Source of the DNA: Gp6-AA40 sp050742535 | GTDB taxonomy: Bacteria > Acidobacteriota > Vicinamibacteria > Vicinamibacterales > UBA2999 | Direction of reading: 5' to 3' | NCBI GenBank assembly: GCA_050742535.1 | Contig: JBOGIQ010000141.1 | Coordinates: 1 to 13,707, forward strand | Length of the DNA stretch: 13,707 nt | Part shown: positions 12,938 through 13,707 of the stretch, in pieces | How the letters are laid out: each line of letters opens with the position of its first letter | Position numbering within the stretch: position 1 is the stretch's first letter | Position numbers and translations under genes: made by a program | Notes under the pieces: generated by a model | Told to the model about the DNA's origin: nothing | Database searches by the model: none | Seen by the model: the letters and a program-made list of their open reading frames with translations, nothing else

Positions 12938-13707
12938 TTACCGGCTGCGGATGTACTGCCGGTCGATGCGGAACGCCAGCGCGCTGAGACTGATCATCAG
13001 CAGTCCGAACAGCACGAGCGCCAGCGGCCAGCCGAGCGAGTCGGCGAAGTGCTCGCCGGTGAACCAGCCCGTGTATCCGAGAATCGCGCCCGTGGCAACC
13101 AGGAGGAGCGTGCGGCTTGGAATCGCGGCGCTCAGGTAGACGAAGCCACTGCCCGTCAGGATGAAGAGCACTTCGAACAGCGTGCCTTCAACGAGATCGA
13201 AGAGGCCGTAGAGAAAGCCGATGCCGCCGACGAGGTACCAGGCGGGAGTGATCACACGGTGCGGCGTGCGATCGGCCGCTATCGCCGCGAGCAGCAGACA
13301 GCCGCCAAGCATCATGACGCCGAACGACTCGTCGACGCTGAGGATGTCGAACGCCGTCACCCACGACAGCATGGCAAAGAGCACAGCCAGGAACAGCAGC
13401 ATCGACTGCCGCAGCACGGAAAAGATCGCCGCGAACTGAATCGCCATCACGCCCGCGGTGAAGAGCGCTGCCCATCGCGCATCGCCGCCCGATCCGAACT
13501 CATTGAACGCGACGAGCATGCCGGTCGGCTCGAGCCCGGCGGCGATCAGAAACAGCGGCGGGGCCGCTTTGTCGAACCGGGAGTCGCGCGTGGCAATCGT
13601 CGCCATCGCGAAGGCGGCGAGACCGGAGCCGAGCGTGATGATCACCCGGGCGGCGGAGTTCATCGAGTCCCACTGGAGCGCAATGAACGCGACGATACCC
13701 GCAAAGA
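12938..13707 (-). CDS. Multi-pass membrane protein, DUF2157-like, N-terminus outside the window
   Basis: About 256 codons are visible and the frame stays open to the right edge; upstream of ATG 13663 it reads FAGIVAFIALQWDS, clearly part of a membrane helix, so the true start lies beyond the window. Roughly eight to nine hydrophobic segments follow, ending GWPLALVLFGLLMISLSALAF and a basic tail DRQYIRSR. The pattern of a helix, then W/D, then paired helices recalls DUF2157-type proteins, but I am not certain. No transport or enzyme motif is seen. Followed after 8 bases by a palindromic repeat and then the AcuI-like gene. Confidence 0.65.
   Translation of the reverse strand, partial: FAGIVAFIALQWDSMNSAARVIITLGSGLAAFAMATIATRDSRFDKAAPPLFLIAAGLEPTGMLVAFNEFGSGGDARWAALFTAGVMAIQFAAIFSVLRQSMLLFLAVLFAMLSWVTAFDILSVDESFGVMMLGGCLLLAAIAADRTPHRVITPAWYLVGGIGFLYGLFDLVEGTLFEVLFILTGSGFVYLSAAIPSRTLLLVATGAILGYTGWFTGEHFADSLGWPLALVLFGLLMISLSALAFRIDRQYIRSR

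Overview
The window looks like a piece of a high-GC (roughly 63-66% by eye) chromosome from an Acidobacteriota bacterium, most likely class Vicinamibacteria. This is inferred from three things: the GC content, the protein families (ASPIC/FG-GAP proteins, DUF6152, Ala/Pro/Gln-rich secreted proteins), and the many small palindromic repeats between genes. It is not proven by any marker gene. All ten genes lie on the minus strand, so transcription runs right to left. I saw no rRNA, tRNA, CRISPR array, integrase or transposase.

Reading in the direction of transcription (right to left): (i) a partial multi-pass membrane protein at the right edge; (ii) an AcuI/YhdH-type acrylyl-CoA reductase-like oxidoreductase; (iii) a short, core-only B12-independent methionine synthase resembling MesD; (iv) a secreted protein of unknown function followed by a small secreted DUF6152 protein, each with a clear Shine-Dalgarno site; (v) a tightly packed run of six genes: DUF485 (YjcH-like), acetate-type symporter ActP, a large TPR/FG-GAP/ASPIC protein, a second FG-GAP/ASPIC (UnbV-like) protein, an NqrB/RnfD-like membrane protein (UnbU-like) and a family 2 glycosyltransferase cut by the left edge. 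Four of the five junctions in group (v) overlap (4, 11, 11 and 4 bp), so it is probably one translationally coupled operon. DUF485-ActP would import a short organic acid. The UnbV/UnbU pair is known mainly as the conserved accessory genes of enediyne antibiotic clusters. Here it sits without any enediyne polyketide synthase and is joined to a 1174-residue relative, which makes this the most interesting functional unit of the window.

Over this lies a family of small palindromes with a GTAG head, a GC-rich stem and a TTCA or TTTA loop, resembling REP elements. Copies occur between genes, at gene ends and once in frame inside a gene. Their stems differ in sequence but stay paired. One supplies a stop codon, two in tandem extend a C-terminus, and one encodes an insert in the large ASPIC protein. 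A separate heptamer-based fold-back lies just upstream of the DUF485-actP start codon and contains its Shine-Dalgarno site. No stretch over 300 bases lacks a gene; the longest gaps (about 120 bases each) hold these repeats and candidate promoters.
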